A DNA stretch of 36,382 nucleotides from Acidobacteriaceae bacterium (GTDB lineage: Bacteria; Acidobacteriota; Terriglobia; Terriglobales; Acidobacteriaceae), in NCBI GenBank assembly GCA_025462925.1, contig JAOAPL010000083.1, forward strand, positions 1 through 36,382, read 5' to 3'. Shown piece by piece: positions 23,968 through 31,617 of the stretch. A model generated the notes under the pieces. The model saw only the letters and a program-made list of their open reading frames with translations, was not told the origin of the DNA and searched no databases. Position 1 is the stretch's first letter. Each line of letters begins with the position of its first letter. The position numbers were made by a program, and so were the translations under genes.

Positions 23968-24767
23968 TCCTGCGCAGCCTGCAAGTCAATCAGAATGTGG
24001 ATTCAGCTGGCCATCGGGTCTCCGCGTGGGAAGCTATTGAGCGTTCGCAGCGGCAGTTGGTGGGAGCCAAGGAATGCTGGCTGATCACACAACCGGCGCA
24101 CGCGGCGTTATCGGCGGAGATCGCTCTGAAACTAAAGCCAGAGATATTCGGCGCGATGGACGACGCCACCATCCGTGCTATTGCTCTGCACGACTCGGGG
24201 TGGAGCGCTTCTGATGCGAATGCGATTCAAGCTTCGCGTTCGATTGGCGGCAAGAAGTCGGCGGGCAAATCGCCGGGCCAGATACTGCCCTTCATCGCCG
24301 TTGAACCTAAGGAAAGCCTGGCGGCCTGCAATACATCGATCGAGATGGCTGAAAAAGTAAGCGCATTGGGCGGTTTTCTGGTCAGCGAACATTTCCGCAA
24401 CATCGCAATAGCAAACCGCGAGAAGGCCCCGGCATTGATTAGCAACTTTGTCGCGAATGAGGAACTGCGGCAGAAGAAGCTGCTTCCGAAGATCGCATTG
24501 TCCGACGCGGAAATCCAACGCCTGGTTGAAGGACTCAGGTTTTGTGACCTGCTCTCCCTCTATCTGTGCTGCGGGGCGTCAGAAAGCATAGAGTTTCCGC
24601 AGAAGGCAGGGGATAAGAACATCGTGCTGGAGCGCACGGGCAACGATCAGTGCTCGATGAGCCCATTTCCTCTTGCTGCAGAAGAAATATTTGGAATCTC
24701 GGCTCTCCGGCATCCGAAATTGAAGGAGCAATCCAGCGCCAGGTTTTTTCTGAAGGTAACTGCGTGA
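23964..24767 (+). CDS. DUF3891-like protein
   Basis: 267 residues with a GTG start overlapping the DUF488 stop by 4 bases. QPAHAALSAEIA, AIALHDSGW and LVSEHF place His and Asp residues in helical contexts, as in DUF3891, and suggest a metal-binding HD-like helical fold. I infer this from motif order only. No signal peptide or membrane segment. Function unknown. The coupling to DUF488 suggests they act together. Confidence 0.65.
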   Translation: MILRSLQVNQNVDSAGHRVSAWEAIERSQRQLVGAKECWLITQPAHAALSAEIALKLKPEIFGAMDDATIRAIALHDSGWSASDANAIQASRSIGGKKSAGKSPGQILPFIAVEPKESLAACNTSIEMAEKVSALGGFLVSEHFRNIAIANREKAPALISNFVANEELRQKKLLPKIALSDAEIQRLVEGLRFCDLLSLYLCCGASESIEFPQKAGDKNIVLERTGNDQCSMSPFPLAAEEIFGISALRHPKLKEQSSARFFLKVTA

Positions 24768-24883
24768 ATACCCAGAAAGGGAAAGTAACTACCTTTGGTG
24801 TTACCTTGGGACCATTGCTGAACGTTTATTGTTGCAGGTTGTGACGCACTCGTGTTGGAATGAAGAACCTCTCCTAAACCCGT

Positions 24884-24903
24884 AGGGTATTTACCGTTAC
24901 CCT
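24884..24903. promoter_or_regulatory. Inverted repeat AGGGTA-N8-TACCCT, possible operator
   Basis: A 6-bp inverted repeat spaced by 8 bases, 8 bp before the ATG of the zinc-ribbon gene, with another GGTGTTACC-like element at about 24798. No regulator is identified. The rest of the 144-bp gap (24768-24911) shows no coding frame or terminator. Confidence 0.3.
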
Positions 24904-24911
24904 CCGAATCA

Positions 24912-25310
24912 ATGCAAGGCATACGACGACAAGTCCCGGCAAAGTTCCTTCAGGAATATCTGGAGACGATGGTCAGCGCGCAATCGTTCCAGGTGTCGAA
25001 CACCAGGCATTGGACGTTGATCCAGTGCTATGCGGAATTGCAGTTCAAGTTGAACGGGGGCGGGAAGTGTCCCATGTGCAGGGCGCACGTCCGCCATGTG
25101 GTGCCCATTCGCGCTGAACGCCCTGATGGAACGGTGCAGGAGTACGAGTGCCTTTGTACCCGATGTTTTGAAGGGGAACGCGCCACCTCGAAAGTGATCA
25201 CGTTACACCTTGGTGAGGCTGCTGTAGATCAATATCCACGCACGTACGGCGCCAAGACGAGCCAGGTGGAGTCGTCATCCTCGCCGACGGCAGGAACTAA
25301 GAAGCCCTAG
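24912..25310 (+). CDS. Small zinc-ribbon-like protein of unknown function
   Basis: 132 residues. The first 50 are probably helical. Then CPMC (about 54-57) and CLCTRC (about 80-85) form a likely four-Cys zinc site, followed by an acidic strand and a Ser/Thr/Lys tail. I do not recognise a family. There is no Shine-Dalgarno; an inverted repeat lies directly upstream. Its TAG stop and the dacB stop share the four bases CTAG (25307-25310). Confidence 0.7.
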   Translation: MQGIRRQVPAKFLQEYLETMVSAQSFQVSNTRHWTLIQCYAELQFKLNGGGKCPMCRAHVRHVVPIRAERPDGTVQEYECLCTRCFEGERATSKVITLHLGEAAVDQYPRTYGAKTSQVESSSSPTAGTKKP

Positions 25311-27061
25311 TTGCGCGTTGTGTTACGACCCGGGGCCTTACGACCCGGGGCCGCCCGAACAGAATCATCGACAATCGCTTCGACAATCTGGTCCATGATC
25401 TTCACCGCACCCTTGCCGGTGAGCTTGTGGTTGTTGCAGATGATCGAAAATGCCAGAGGCTCACCGCTGGCCGTTTCTGCGTATCCCGATAAGGCGTTGA
25501 CGTGTCCCAGCGTGCCTGTCTTGGCCCAGACATGGCCCTGGGCAAATGAGCCCTTCATGCGATTGGCCAGGGAACCATCCTCACCAGCGACGGGCAAGGT
25601 GCTGCGGAAGGCCTGCCGCCAACTGGCGGCGGTGTTGGGAGAGTCCGCAAATCGGAGCAACTTCACCACCGCGCGAGGCGTAGCAAGGTCCTCTCGGGAA
25701 AGGCCGGAGCCGTCATAGAAGACGTATTCCTCGGGCGCGATTCCCGCCGAAGCAAGCACGCGTTTCAGCACTTCAAGAGAGGCGTCGAGAGTGGGCGCTG
25801 CACCCTTTTCGTGTCCCAAAAGTCGCAAGGTCAGCTCCGCGTGCAGGTTCTGGCTGATCTTGTTGATGACGCGCAAGTCATCAGATAGCGGCCCCGAATC
25901 CCTGCTGGCGAGAACCGTGCGCTGTGGCTCAACCGGCTTTGGCGCAATTGGGAGATCAGGGCCGCCCCCTTTTGAGGCTGGCTCAGCATCCGGTGTACTT
26001 CCTTTGGGCAGAACCGCAGTGACGACAGGGCTCGCAAGGCTGGCAAGATAAAAGTGATTGACGCGTTGTTTGCCGCTGATGGTCACACCGCGTTTTTCCA
26101 GCATGCTGCGGAAGATCTGTGCGGCAAAATCCGCTGGATCGTCGATCGCCAGGGCTTCAGAATTTCCTGGGTCGTCAAGCGGAACGGTGCCCCAAAGCAT
26201 CAGCTTGTGTGACCCCACCTGGCGATCCATTGAAACTTTTCTAGGACCCGAGCCAGCTGCCACGGTAGTGATCCGGTTGTCTACTTCGTAGTAAGTGGAG
26301 TCGGGATCGAACTTGATTAAAGCGCGATCACCGATTGTGCTACCGGGCAAGACGTTGATGAAGATCACATTGTCATTCAGTGTCAATGCTGAGGCAGGCG
26401 CGCCGTCCTCCCACATAAGGTCATCCTGTGACCACCCTTCGCCGTAGCGCTCGAAGGCGTAGAAGGTGTCATCGCCAACGATGTCGCCGTCCACTGTTTT
26501 GAGCCCTTTTTGCACGACCTGGTCTGCGAGGTCTTCGAGCATCTTCAGCGGTGGCGTGGTGCGCGCGGTTTTTTGGAAATAGGGAAGCACACGCCCGGAA
26601 AGATTGGGATCGCCTCGTCCTACGAGGATGAGGTCGCCGGTGAGGCGTCCGTGGTTGTCGAGGGCACCGGAAGTTTCAACCGTGGTGTGATAGCGATAGT
26701 CGGGACCTAGCGTGGCTAGCGCGGCAGCGGTAGTGAACAATTTCACATTCGATGCCGGAGTAAAAAGCTTGTCCGCATTTTGTTCATAGATCGTCTGCCC
26801 GGTTGCGAGCGAGACCACGCTGATTCCCCAGAATCCGCGGGCGGCCTCGGTATCGGACAGGAGTTCGTCGATCTTTTTGCCGACTTTCTGGTAATGCGCT
26901 TTGCGTTGCGCACTAGTAAGCGGCTTGTGCGGGCTTGCTGACGAAGTCGATTTCAGAGTAGCTGGCGGCGAAGCTTGAGACCATGAAGGCGTGCATATGA
27001 GGCAGGAAAGAAGCGAAGCAAGTAGTGAAATCCGAACAAATGCGACCGGTGAACGCGACAT
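25307..27061 (-). CDS. dacB: D-alanyl-D-alanine carboxypeptidase/endopeptidase DacB (PBP4, S13)
   Basis: A periplasmic penicillin-binding protein that trims and opens peptidoglycan cross-links. The track start (27097) is rejected: the ATG at 27061 begins a signal peptide (MSRSPVAFVRISLLASLL) and has a promoter placed 7 bases before it. From there the protein has 584 residues. Active-site motifs: SNVK (104-107, nucleophile Ser), SQNLHAE (SxN) and AKTGTLG (KTG). The C-terminus contains APGRKAPGRN from a 15-bp DNA duplication. The gene is divergent from folP. Confidence 0.94.
   Translation of the reverse strand: MSRSPVAFVRISLLASLLSCLICTPSWSQASPPATLKSTSSASPHKPLTSAQRKAHYQKVGKKIDELLSDTEAARGFWGISVVSLATGQTIYEQNADKLFTPASNVKLFTTAAALATLGPDYRYHTTVETSGALDNHGRLTGDLILVGRGDPNLSGRVLPYFQKTARTTPPLKMLEDLADQVVQKGLKTVDGDIVGDDTFYAFERYGEGWSQDDLMWEDGAPASALTLNDNVIFINVLPGSTIGDRALIKFDPDSTYYEVDNRITTVAAGSGPRKVSMDRQVGSHKLMLWGTVPLDDPGNSEALAIDDPADFAAQIFRSMLEKRGVTISGKQRVNHFYLASLASPVVTAVLPKGSTPDAEPASKGGGPDLPIAPKPVEPQRTVLASRDSGPLSDDLRVINKISQNLHAELTLRLLGHEKGAAPTLDASLEVLKRVLASAGIAPEEYVFYDGSGLSREDLATPRAVVKLLRFADSPNTAASWRQAFRSTLPVAGEDGSLANRMKGSFAQGHVWAKTGTLGHVNALSGYAETASGEPLAFSIICNNHKLTGKGAVKIMDQIVEAIVDDSVRAAPGRKAPGRNTTRN
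25323..25352. repeat. 15-bp tandem duplication at the dacB 3' end
   Basis: Two perfect copies of TTACGACCCGGGGCC (25323-25337 and 25338-25352). Their complement encodes APGRK and APGRN near the DacB C-terminus. The frame is kept because the unit is five codons long. Confidence 0.85.
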
Positions 27062-27068
27062 AATGGAG

Positions 27069-27097
27069 ATGATAATCCAGACACCTGTTTGCGGCAA
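27069..27097 (-). promoter_or_regulatory. Candidate promoter giving a leaderless dacB mRNA
   Basis: TTGCCG, exactly 17 bases, then TATCAT, which ends 7 bases before the dacB ATG. It is the best -35/-10 pair among the leaderless candidates in this window. Confidence 0.55.
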
Positions 27098-27124
27098 TCG
27101 GGTCTGAAATCTACTGTCGGCGGG

Positions 27125-27130
27125 TATAGT
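27125..27130 (+). promoter_or_regulatory. -10 box TATAGT for folP
   Basis: TATAGT matches 5 of 6 and is 24 bases before the folP ATG, leaving a leader of roughly 18 bases that contains AGGAAAG. The -35 is weak. It lies in the 93-bp divergent gap with dacB. Confidence 0.4.
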
Positions 27131-27154
27131 TGTTCAGGAAAGTCGTTCAAAAAA

Positions 27155-28036
27155 ATGAGGAAAGTACGTCCTACATTCGAATGGCAGCTCCGGACCCGCA
27201 CACTCGCGCTCGGTGAGCGGACGCTGGTAATGGGCATTGTCAACGTGACACCGGATTCGTTTTCCGATGGCGGTGAGTTCCTTTCGCGGGAAATGGCGAG
27301 CGAGCACGTTTTGCGATTGCTTCGCGAGGGAGCGGACATCATCGATATCGGAGGTGAATCGACGCGTCCGGGACAGAAGCAGCCAGTGACCGCGGAGATG
27401 GAGTTGGAGCGTGTGCTGCCTGTGATCGAGACGGTCCTCAAGGAAGCGCCCGGAGCCGTGATCTCCATCGACACCTACAAATCAGAAGTGGCCAGAGCGG
27501 CCGTGTCGGCGGGAGCTGAGATCGTGAACGACGTCTCCGGGCTGCGCTGGAATGCTGCCATGGCCAGCACTATCGCTAGTTTGAAGTGTGGCGTGGTGCT
27601 GATGCACATGAGAGGCCGTCCCGAAGGATGGCGGAACCTGCCGCCGCTTTCCGATGCTGTTGCGCTTGTAAAGAAAGAATTAGGCGAGATCGCTGAATCG
27701 GCGATGACGGCGGGAATTGCCCGAGAGAGCATCATGCTCGACCCCGGGTTCGGGTTCGGCAAGAACTACGACGAGAATTATCCACTGCTGGCGCAGTTCG
27801 ACGAACTGCATGAACTTGGATTCCCGCTGCTTTCGGGAACGTCAAGGAAATCGTTCATCGGGAAGACGATCTCCGGCGACGGGAAGCGCGTTTCACCCGA
27901 CGGGCGTTTGCATGGGAGTCTAGCGACACTCACGGCTTCCATACTGAAGGGCGCGCACGTGGTTCGCGTTCACGACGTTAAGCCTGCGGTTGAGGCGGCG
28001 AGAGTCGCGGACGCAATATTGGCTGCTACTACTTAG
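27155..28036 (+). CDS. folP: Dihydropteroate synthase FolP
   Basis: FolP joins p-aminobenzoate to dihydropterin pyrophosphate in folate synthesis and is the sulfonamide target. The ATG at 27155 gives 293 residues; the track start at 27089 lies before the -10 box and would overlap the dacB promoter. The two family signatures are NVTPDSFSDGG and DIGGESTRPG, followed by SIDTYK, DPGFGFGK and SGTSRKSF. It ends 2 bases before the convergent phosphatase gene. No glmM, ftsH or cdaA neighbours, which often flank folP, are seen. Confidence 0.97.
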   Translation: MRKVRPTFEWQLRTRTLALGERTLVMGIVNVTPDSFSDGGEFLSREMASEHVLRLLREGADIIDIGGESTRPGQKQPVTAEMELERVLPVIETVLKEAPGAVISIDTYKSEVARAAVSAGAEIVNDVSGLRWNAAMASTIASLKCGVVLMHMRGRPEGWRNLPPLSDAVALVKKELGEIAESAMTAGIARESIMLDPGFGFGKNYDENYPLLAQFDELHELGFPLLSGTSRKSFIGKTISGDGKRVSPDGRLHGSLATLTASILKGAHVVRVHDVKPAVEAARVADAILAATT

Positions 28037-28038
28037 AC

Positions 28039-28557
28039 CTATTTGCTGCTGACCGGTCCGCTGATGCAATAGTGCAGCGTTGTGACCTGCGGATTGGCTT
28101 CGCCAAAAAACTGGACAATCGTCAGGCGGTCGTATTCGGAGTCAGACATATTCGGAGCAGGGGCTTGACCCGGTTTTGCATCGCCCGTGAGTGACTGCAC
28201 GATTTGCGGGACGGTGTTGCTGTGCCCAACGACCAGGACGTTTCCCGCCACAGCAGCTTTCTTCGCCAGCGCGGCGGTCTGAGCGACATCAGCAGCGGGG
28301 ACAACTGTCGCCGTCACTCCGGCCTGCTTCAACTCGGGTTCGGCGGTCTGTTGCGTGCGCTTGAACTCAGTGACAAATCCAGACTTGATCTGGGCATCGC
28401 GCAATGTGCGAGCCAGGCACTCTGCGCGTTTGAAACCAGCATCGCTCAAAGCCGTATCGCGCTCGCTGGAAGCCCTTTCTGCATGGCGCACAATGAAAAT
28501 CGACTGTGCATGCGCAGCAATGGCAGACAGCAAGAACACAATCACCAGTCTCTTCAT
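28039..28557 (-). CDS. Secreted histidine phosphatase family protein
   Basis: 172 residues with a signal peptide (MKRLVIVFLLSAIAAHAQ) followed at once by IFIVRHAER, the phosphate-binding RHA motif with the nucleophilic His. FKRTQQTAE and VVGHSNT provide the other arginine and histidine of the fold. It should be a periplasmic phosphatase of the SixA/phosphoglycerate-mutase superfamily; its substrate is unknown. It ends 2 bases from folP, convergently, with no room for a terminator. Confidence 0.87.
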   Translation of the reverse strand: MKRLVIVFLLSAIAAHAQSIFIVRHAERASSERDTALSDAGFKRAECLARTLRDAQIKSGFVTEFKRTQQTAEPELKQAGVTATVVPAADVAQTAALAKKAAVAGNVLVVGHSNTVPQIVQSLTGDAKPGQAPAPNMSDSEYDRLTIVQFFGEANPQVTTLHYCISGPVSSK

Positions 28558-28729
28558 TGTCTGTGGGCCTTTCCGGAGGGCTATGGATTTTCATTCTACT
28601 CTCGGCGCCATCAACTCTGTGGATGCGTGAGGAGGGACGCGCTCGAGGATGCAAAAATATTGAAAACATAGAGTGCAATCTGAAAATCAGGGGTTGAAGC
28701 TATCTAAAAGCGCTTCTGAGAGTGAATCT

Positions 28730-29833
28730 GTGAAATACAAACGCCTACCCGTCCTCGTCTTTTTTCTTTCCACCATTCCGCTGTGGAGCCAAGACCCGCC
28801 GACATTTTCATCGCAGGTGAAGGTGGTGAATGTGCCGGCAACAGTTCAGGAGAAGAAGGGAGAAACCGTTCGCAATCTGACCAAGGACGATTTCGTCCTG
28901 GAAGAGGATGGGCATCCGCAGACTATCCGCTATTTCACGCGGGAGAGCGATCTGCCACTCACGCTGGGGCTGCTTGTGGATACAAGCATGAGCCAACGCA
29001 ATGTTCTTGATCAGGAACGCACTGCCAGCCACAGCTTCCTCAATAACATGATGCGCCCGGAGAAGGACACGGCATTCATCATCCACTTCGATAAGGAAGT
29101 TGAGCTTCTTCAAGACGTCACTTCTTCACGCGACAAATTGGAAACGGCGTTGGAAAAACTTGAGGTGCCGGATCGAGATTCCGGGGGCGGAGGTCGCGGC
29201 GGCCCGGGCGGTGGTATGGGACGTAGAGGTGGTGGGGGCGGTGGCGGGACCATGCTCTACGACTCCGTTTTTCTTGCTGCGGACGAGGTCATGAAAAAAC
29301 AGCAGGGCCGGAAAGCGTTGATCATTCTGACCGACGGCGTTGATGAAGGCAGTAGGCTTTCGCTGGAGAAAGCGGTTGAGGCAGCGCAGCGCGGCGACAC
29401 CGTGGTCTATTCCATCCTGTTTGCGGACAAGGACGCGTACGGAGGTGGCGGCGGGTTTGGCGGACTCGGTGGAGGGATGGGCGGCGGCGGGATGGGCCGA
29501 GGAGGTGGGGGCGGAGGAATGGGCGGCGGCGGAATGGGTCGTCGAGGCGGCGGTGGAGGCGGTGGGCAGCAATCTCCGCGGGAGCCACGCCCCAATGGAA
29601 AGAAAGTGCTGGAACGGATATCGAACGAGACCGGCGGCAGCATGTTCGAAGTCTCAAAGAAGCTGCCGCTCGAGCAGATCTATGCGCGGATCGAGGAAGA
29701 ACTGCGCAGCCAATACAGCCTGGGCTTCACTCCAGACAAAACCGATGCGACAGCTGGATATCACAAGATCCATCTCACGACGAAGCAGAAGGGCCTCACC
29801 GTACGGACGAGAGACGGATACTATGCGGACTAA
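28730..29833 (+). CDS. Secreted VWA protein of the acidobacterial VWFA-related type, with Gly-rich loops
   Basis: The GTG at 28730 starts a clear signal peptide (MKYKRLPVLVFFLSTIPLWSQ); the track GTG at 28673 adds 19 polar residues in front. The N-terminal strand domain (VVNVPATVQEKKG...LTKDDFVLEEDG) and the VWA domain match the acidobacterial VWFA-related family (TIGR03436 type). The metal site is DTSMS, then T in TMLYDS and D in LTDGVDEGS. Two glycine-rich inserts interrupt the VWA domain: about 22 residues just before TMLYDS and about 42 after ADKDAY, both containing GMGRRGGGGGGG. Function unknown; likely binding at the cell surface or periplasm. Confidence 0.88.
   Translation: MKYKRLPVLVFFLSTIPLWSQDPPTFSSQVKVVNVPATVQEKKGETVRNLTKDDFVLEEDGHPQTIRYFTRESDLPLTLGLLVDTSMSQRNVLDQERTASHSFLNNMMRPEKDTAFIIHFDKEVELLQDVTSSRDKLETALEKLEVPDRDSGGGGRGGPGGGMGRRGGGGGGGTMLYDSVFLAADEVMKKQQGRKALIILTDGVDEGSRLSLEKAVEAAQRGDTVVYSILFADKDAYGGGGGFGGLGGGMGGGGMGRGGGGGGMGGGGMGRRGGGGGGGQQSPREPRPNGKKVLERISNETGGSMFEVSKKLPLEQIYARIEEELRSQYSLGFTPDKTDATAGYHKIHLTTKQKGLTVRTRDGYYAD
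29441..29566 (+). repeat. Imperfect GGN/GGCGGC repeat encoding the second Gly-rich loop
   Basis: This stretch repeats GGCGGCGGNATGGGNCG units (G-G-G-M-G-R) several times and shares the GMGRR-G7 unit with 29183-29248. Such DNA expands and contracts by slippage, so loop length may vary between strains. Confidence 0.7.
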
Positions 29834-29836
29834 GAA

Positions 29837-30832
29837 TTACCGGTGCGTCCCCAGCGGAGGTACGTCACTTTCACTTCGGTCCTTTACGACGTGGAGAATA
29901 CTGCTTTGAATGTTGGACATGACAGCATCCGTCCACATTCGAGCATACCAATTGAAATCCGTCGAAAGCCGGTGCCGGCTATACAGGTGTAAGCGGGTGT
30001 CACCGTTGGGAAGCGGTTCAAGATAATATTCGCCACGCAGCACATCAAAGAATGGGCCACCAACCCGAACATGATCGTCCAAAGTGGTCTTAGGTAGTTG
30101 GTCCGTATCCGCTCGGATCGTGAATCCCAGGCGACGTTCAAAGTCCCATACGTCGATTGTCTCAATGAATAGCACGCCGCCAGCAAAAGTTGCATGCCGC
30201 ACGCCACCCACTCCAGGGTAAGACAAAGTCGCCTCTAAAGGATGAGGGAAGCCTATCCTGTAGCTCCATGAAACAGGCAATTCACTGGACGAAATCGCCC
30301 GAACTCTCTCGATGTTCTTCCAAACAACAGCTTTGGGCGCATGAACCTCGACAATGTTCTCAACAGTCCTGATGTCATCAGTCGCAAGCAGCTTCTGTTC
30401 CCAGGGATTCGTGAGCATGGGAAGGAACAGCACGCCCATCAATAACGCATTTTTAGCGCGAGCTGAATGTTGTGATCTCCCAACCAAACCGCCGACAATT
30501 CCCCCTAGGCTGGCCAGTACGAAGCCGACGGGAATGAAAAAGACTGCGCAAATCAATCCTTCCCAAACCACAAGTAAAGTTGCTGCTGTCGCCGCGAGTA
30601 CTGGGATACAAGGCATGAATATCCACACGCTAGTGCGCTGCGGTTCATCGCGTTCGACCAGGAAAATGGATAGGAACCCAATCGCAAAGGGCACTACGAA
30701 AATGAAGCCTATCGACATGATAGGCACTACATCCTTCAGCCAGTGAGTCTGAGTCCCCACGCGCAAGAGCAATCCATAAACAACTCCGGCAGCAATAGAA
30801 GAAAGAAAAGCGCGTGGATCTTGCTCTGTCAT
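29837..30832 (-). CDS. Membrane protein with a C-terminal SRPBCC (START-like) domain
   Basis: 331 residues. Residues about 10-155 contain four or five hydrophobic helices (VVPIMSIGFIFVVPFAIGF; CIPVLAATAATLLVV; the GGIVGGLVG turn; NALLMGVLFLPML). Residues about 160-320 look like an SRPBCC lipid-binding fold: it starts VENIVEVHAPKAVVWKNIERV, the usual first strand and helix, and ends with a long helix (NWYARMWTDAVMSNIQSSIL). The order suggests a membrane anchor holding a hydrophobic-ligand pocket. I do not recognise a named family. AGGA precedes the ATG. It converges on the VWA gene with a 3-base gap. Confidence 0.75.
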   Translation of the reverse strand: MTEQDPRAFLSSIAAGVVYGLLLRVGTQTHWLKDVVPIMSIGFIFVVPFAIGFLSIFLVERDEPQRTSVWIFMPCIPVLAATAATLLVVWEGLICAVFFIPVGFVLASLGGIVGGLVGRSQHSARAKNALLMGVLFLPMLTNPWEQKLLATDDIRTVENIVEVHAPKAVVWKNIERVRAISSSELPVSWSYRIGFPHPLEATLSYPGVGGVRHATFAGGVLFIETIDVWDFERRLGFTIRADTDQLPKTTLDDHVRVGGPFFDVLRGEYYLEPLPNGDTRLHLYSRHRLSTDFNWYARMWTDAVMSNIQSSILHVVKDRSESDVPPLGTHR

Positions 30833-30876
30833 TGCGACATCCTACGCTGAACGAAGAAAATGACAGAGGAGTTTAA

Positions 30877-31296
30877 TCAGCGGCGTTGCTTGAGCATACC
30901 GAGGATTTCCTGGAGTCCGGCACGGACCTGTTTCAGTCCGTTCGTTCTTGAGGGCACGACAAAGGGAAGCGCGGTCTGAGACTTGGACGGCTTCGATTCC
31001 ATCTTCAGATGTTGGCGAGCGCCGGCAATGGTGAATCCCTCTTCGTGTAAAAGTTTCTTGATGCGCACGAGGTGTTCGACATCGCGCTGCCGATAGAGGC
31101 GTTGTCCCTTGCTGCTCTTCTTGGGACTGAGCTGCGAAAATTCTGTCTCCCAGAAGCGCAGCACATACGCGGGCAAATCGCAAAGCTTCGCGACTTCGCC
31201 GATACGAAAATAGAGCTTGTCAGGAATGACGATGTCATCCGCCCTGCCGTTTTTCGCTGGCTTAATCTTGGTCTTCATCTTTGCTTGTGCGCGCAT
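30877..31296 (-). CDS. MerR family transcriptional regulator
   Basis: About 139 residues from the ATG at 31296 (the track TTG is two codons earlier; a third candidate is ATG 31278). The DNA-binding domain reads YFRIGEVAKLCDLPAYVLRFWETEF...GQRLYRQRDVEHLVRIKKLL, the winged-helix MerR pattern. A short C-terminal part (SQTALPFVVPSRTNGLKQVRAGLQEILGML) suggests a dimer helix. No Cys pair for metal sensing is visible. This type is found singly across Acidobacteria and delta-proteobacteria; its targets are unknown. The SRPBCC gene follows 44 bp downstream on the same strand and may be co-transcribed. Confidence 0.88.
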   Translation of the reverse strand: MRAQAKMKTKIKPAKNGRADDIVIPDKLYFRIGEVAKLCDLPAYVLRFWETEFSQLSPKKSSKGQRLYRQRDVEHLVRIKKLLHEEGFTIAGARQHLKMESKPSKSQTALPFVVPSRTNGLKQVRAGLQEILGMLKQRR

Positions 31297-31413
31297 GGAC
31301 AATTTGGATGCAGAAGACGCAGTCGAGTAGCGAGATAGTACGGCGGCGGAGCGGCGTCGGTCAATAGGGGAAGGCGCTCGCAGCTGCCGTCTTTTAGCTT
31401 TAAGTGTTCACAG

Positions 31414-31449
31414 CAAAATAAAAAGGCCTTCGCCTTAGCGAAGACCTTT
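31414..31449 (-). terminator. Rho-independent terminator of the 16-residue peptide gene
   Basis: On the minus strand AAAGGTCTTCGC pairs with GCGAAGGCCTTT (12 bp, one mismatch) around TAAG, followed by TTTTATTTT. It stands about 40 bp after the minigene stop and before the MerR gene, so it isolates the minigene transcript. Confidence 0.88.
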
Positions 31450-31487
31450 GGAACTGAGGGCTCCCTTGAAGAGGCCTCAAACAAGAA

Positions 31488-31538
31488 CTACTTCTTTTTC
31501 TTGGCGGCTTTCTTTGCTGCCTTTTTCTTCGTTGCCAT
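31488..31538 (-). CDS. 16-residue Lys/Ala-rich peptide minigene
   Basis: Too short for the ORF track. ATG at 31538-31536 reads MATKKKAAKKAAKKKK then TAG: nine lysines in 16 residues, like a tail of histone H1-type or HU-type DNA-binding proteins. A strong Shine-Dalgarno, TGGAGGA (31548-31554), is 9 bases upstream. The unit also has a candidate promoter with consensus -35, a 12-bp palindrome near the start point, a leader hairpin and a terminator 40 bp after the stop. Possible roles are nucleic-acid binding, or the peptide may be a leader for an RNA regulator. Both are inference. Confidence 0.65.
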   Translation of the reverse strand: MATKKKAAKKAAKKKK

Positions 31539-31583
31539 GTGAGTGAATCCTCCAGTTAGATTTAGTTCCCGAGGCCCAAGTTA

Positions 31584-31612
31584 CTCAAGTGCCGCTATAA
31601 GCAGTACTTGAG
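31584..31612. promoter_or_regulatory. Inverted repeat in the minigene leader
   Basis: CTCAAGT and ACTTGAG pair perfectly, and the stem continues imperfectly inward to an A/T-rich loop (TATAA). In the minus-strand transcript it lies between the start point and the Shine-Dalgarno. It could be a regulatory hairpin or a binding site. Confidence 0.5.
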
Positions 31613-31617
31613 AGAAC

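Noticed and set aside
29407-29643. A proline-rich 78-codon minus-strand ORF
   Set aside because: It is the antisense reading of the glycine-rich repeat in the VWA gene; GGN codons read backward give Pro.
31275-31484. A 69-codon minus-strand ORF between the minigene and merR
   Set aside because: It runs straight through the terminator hairpin, has no Shine-Dalgarno and shows no coding pattern.
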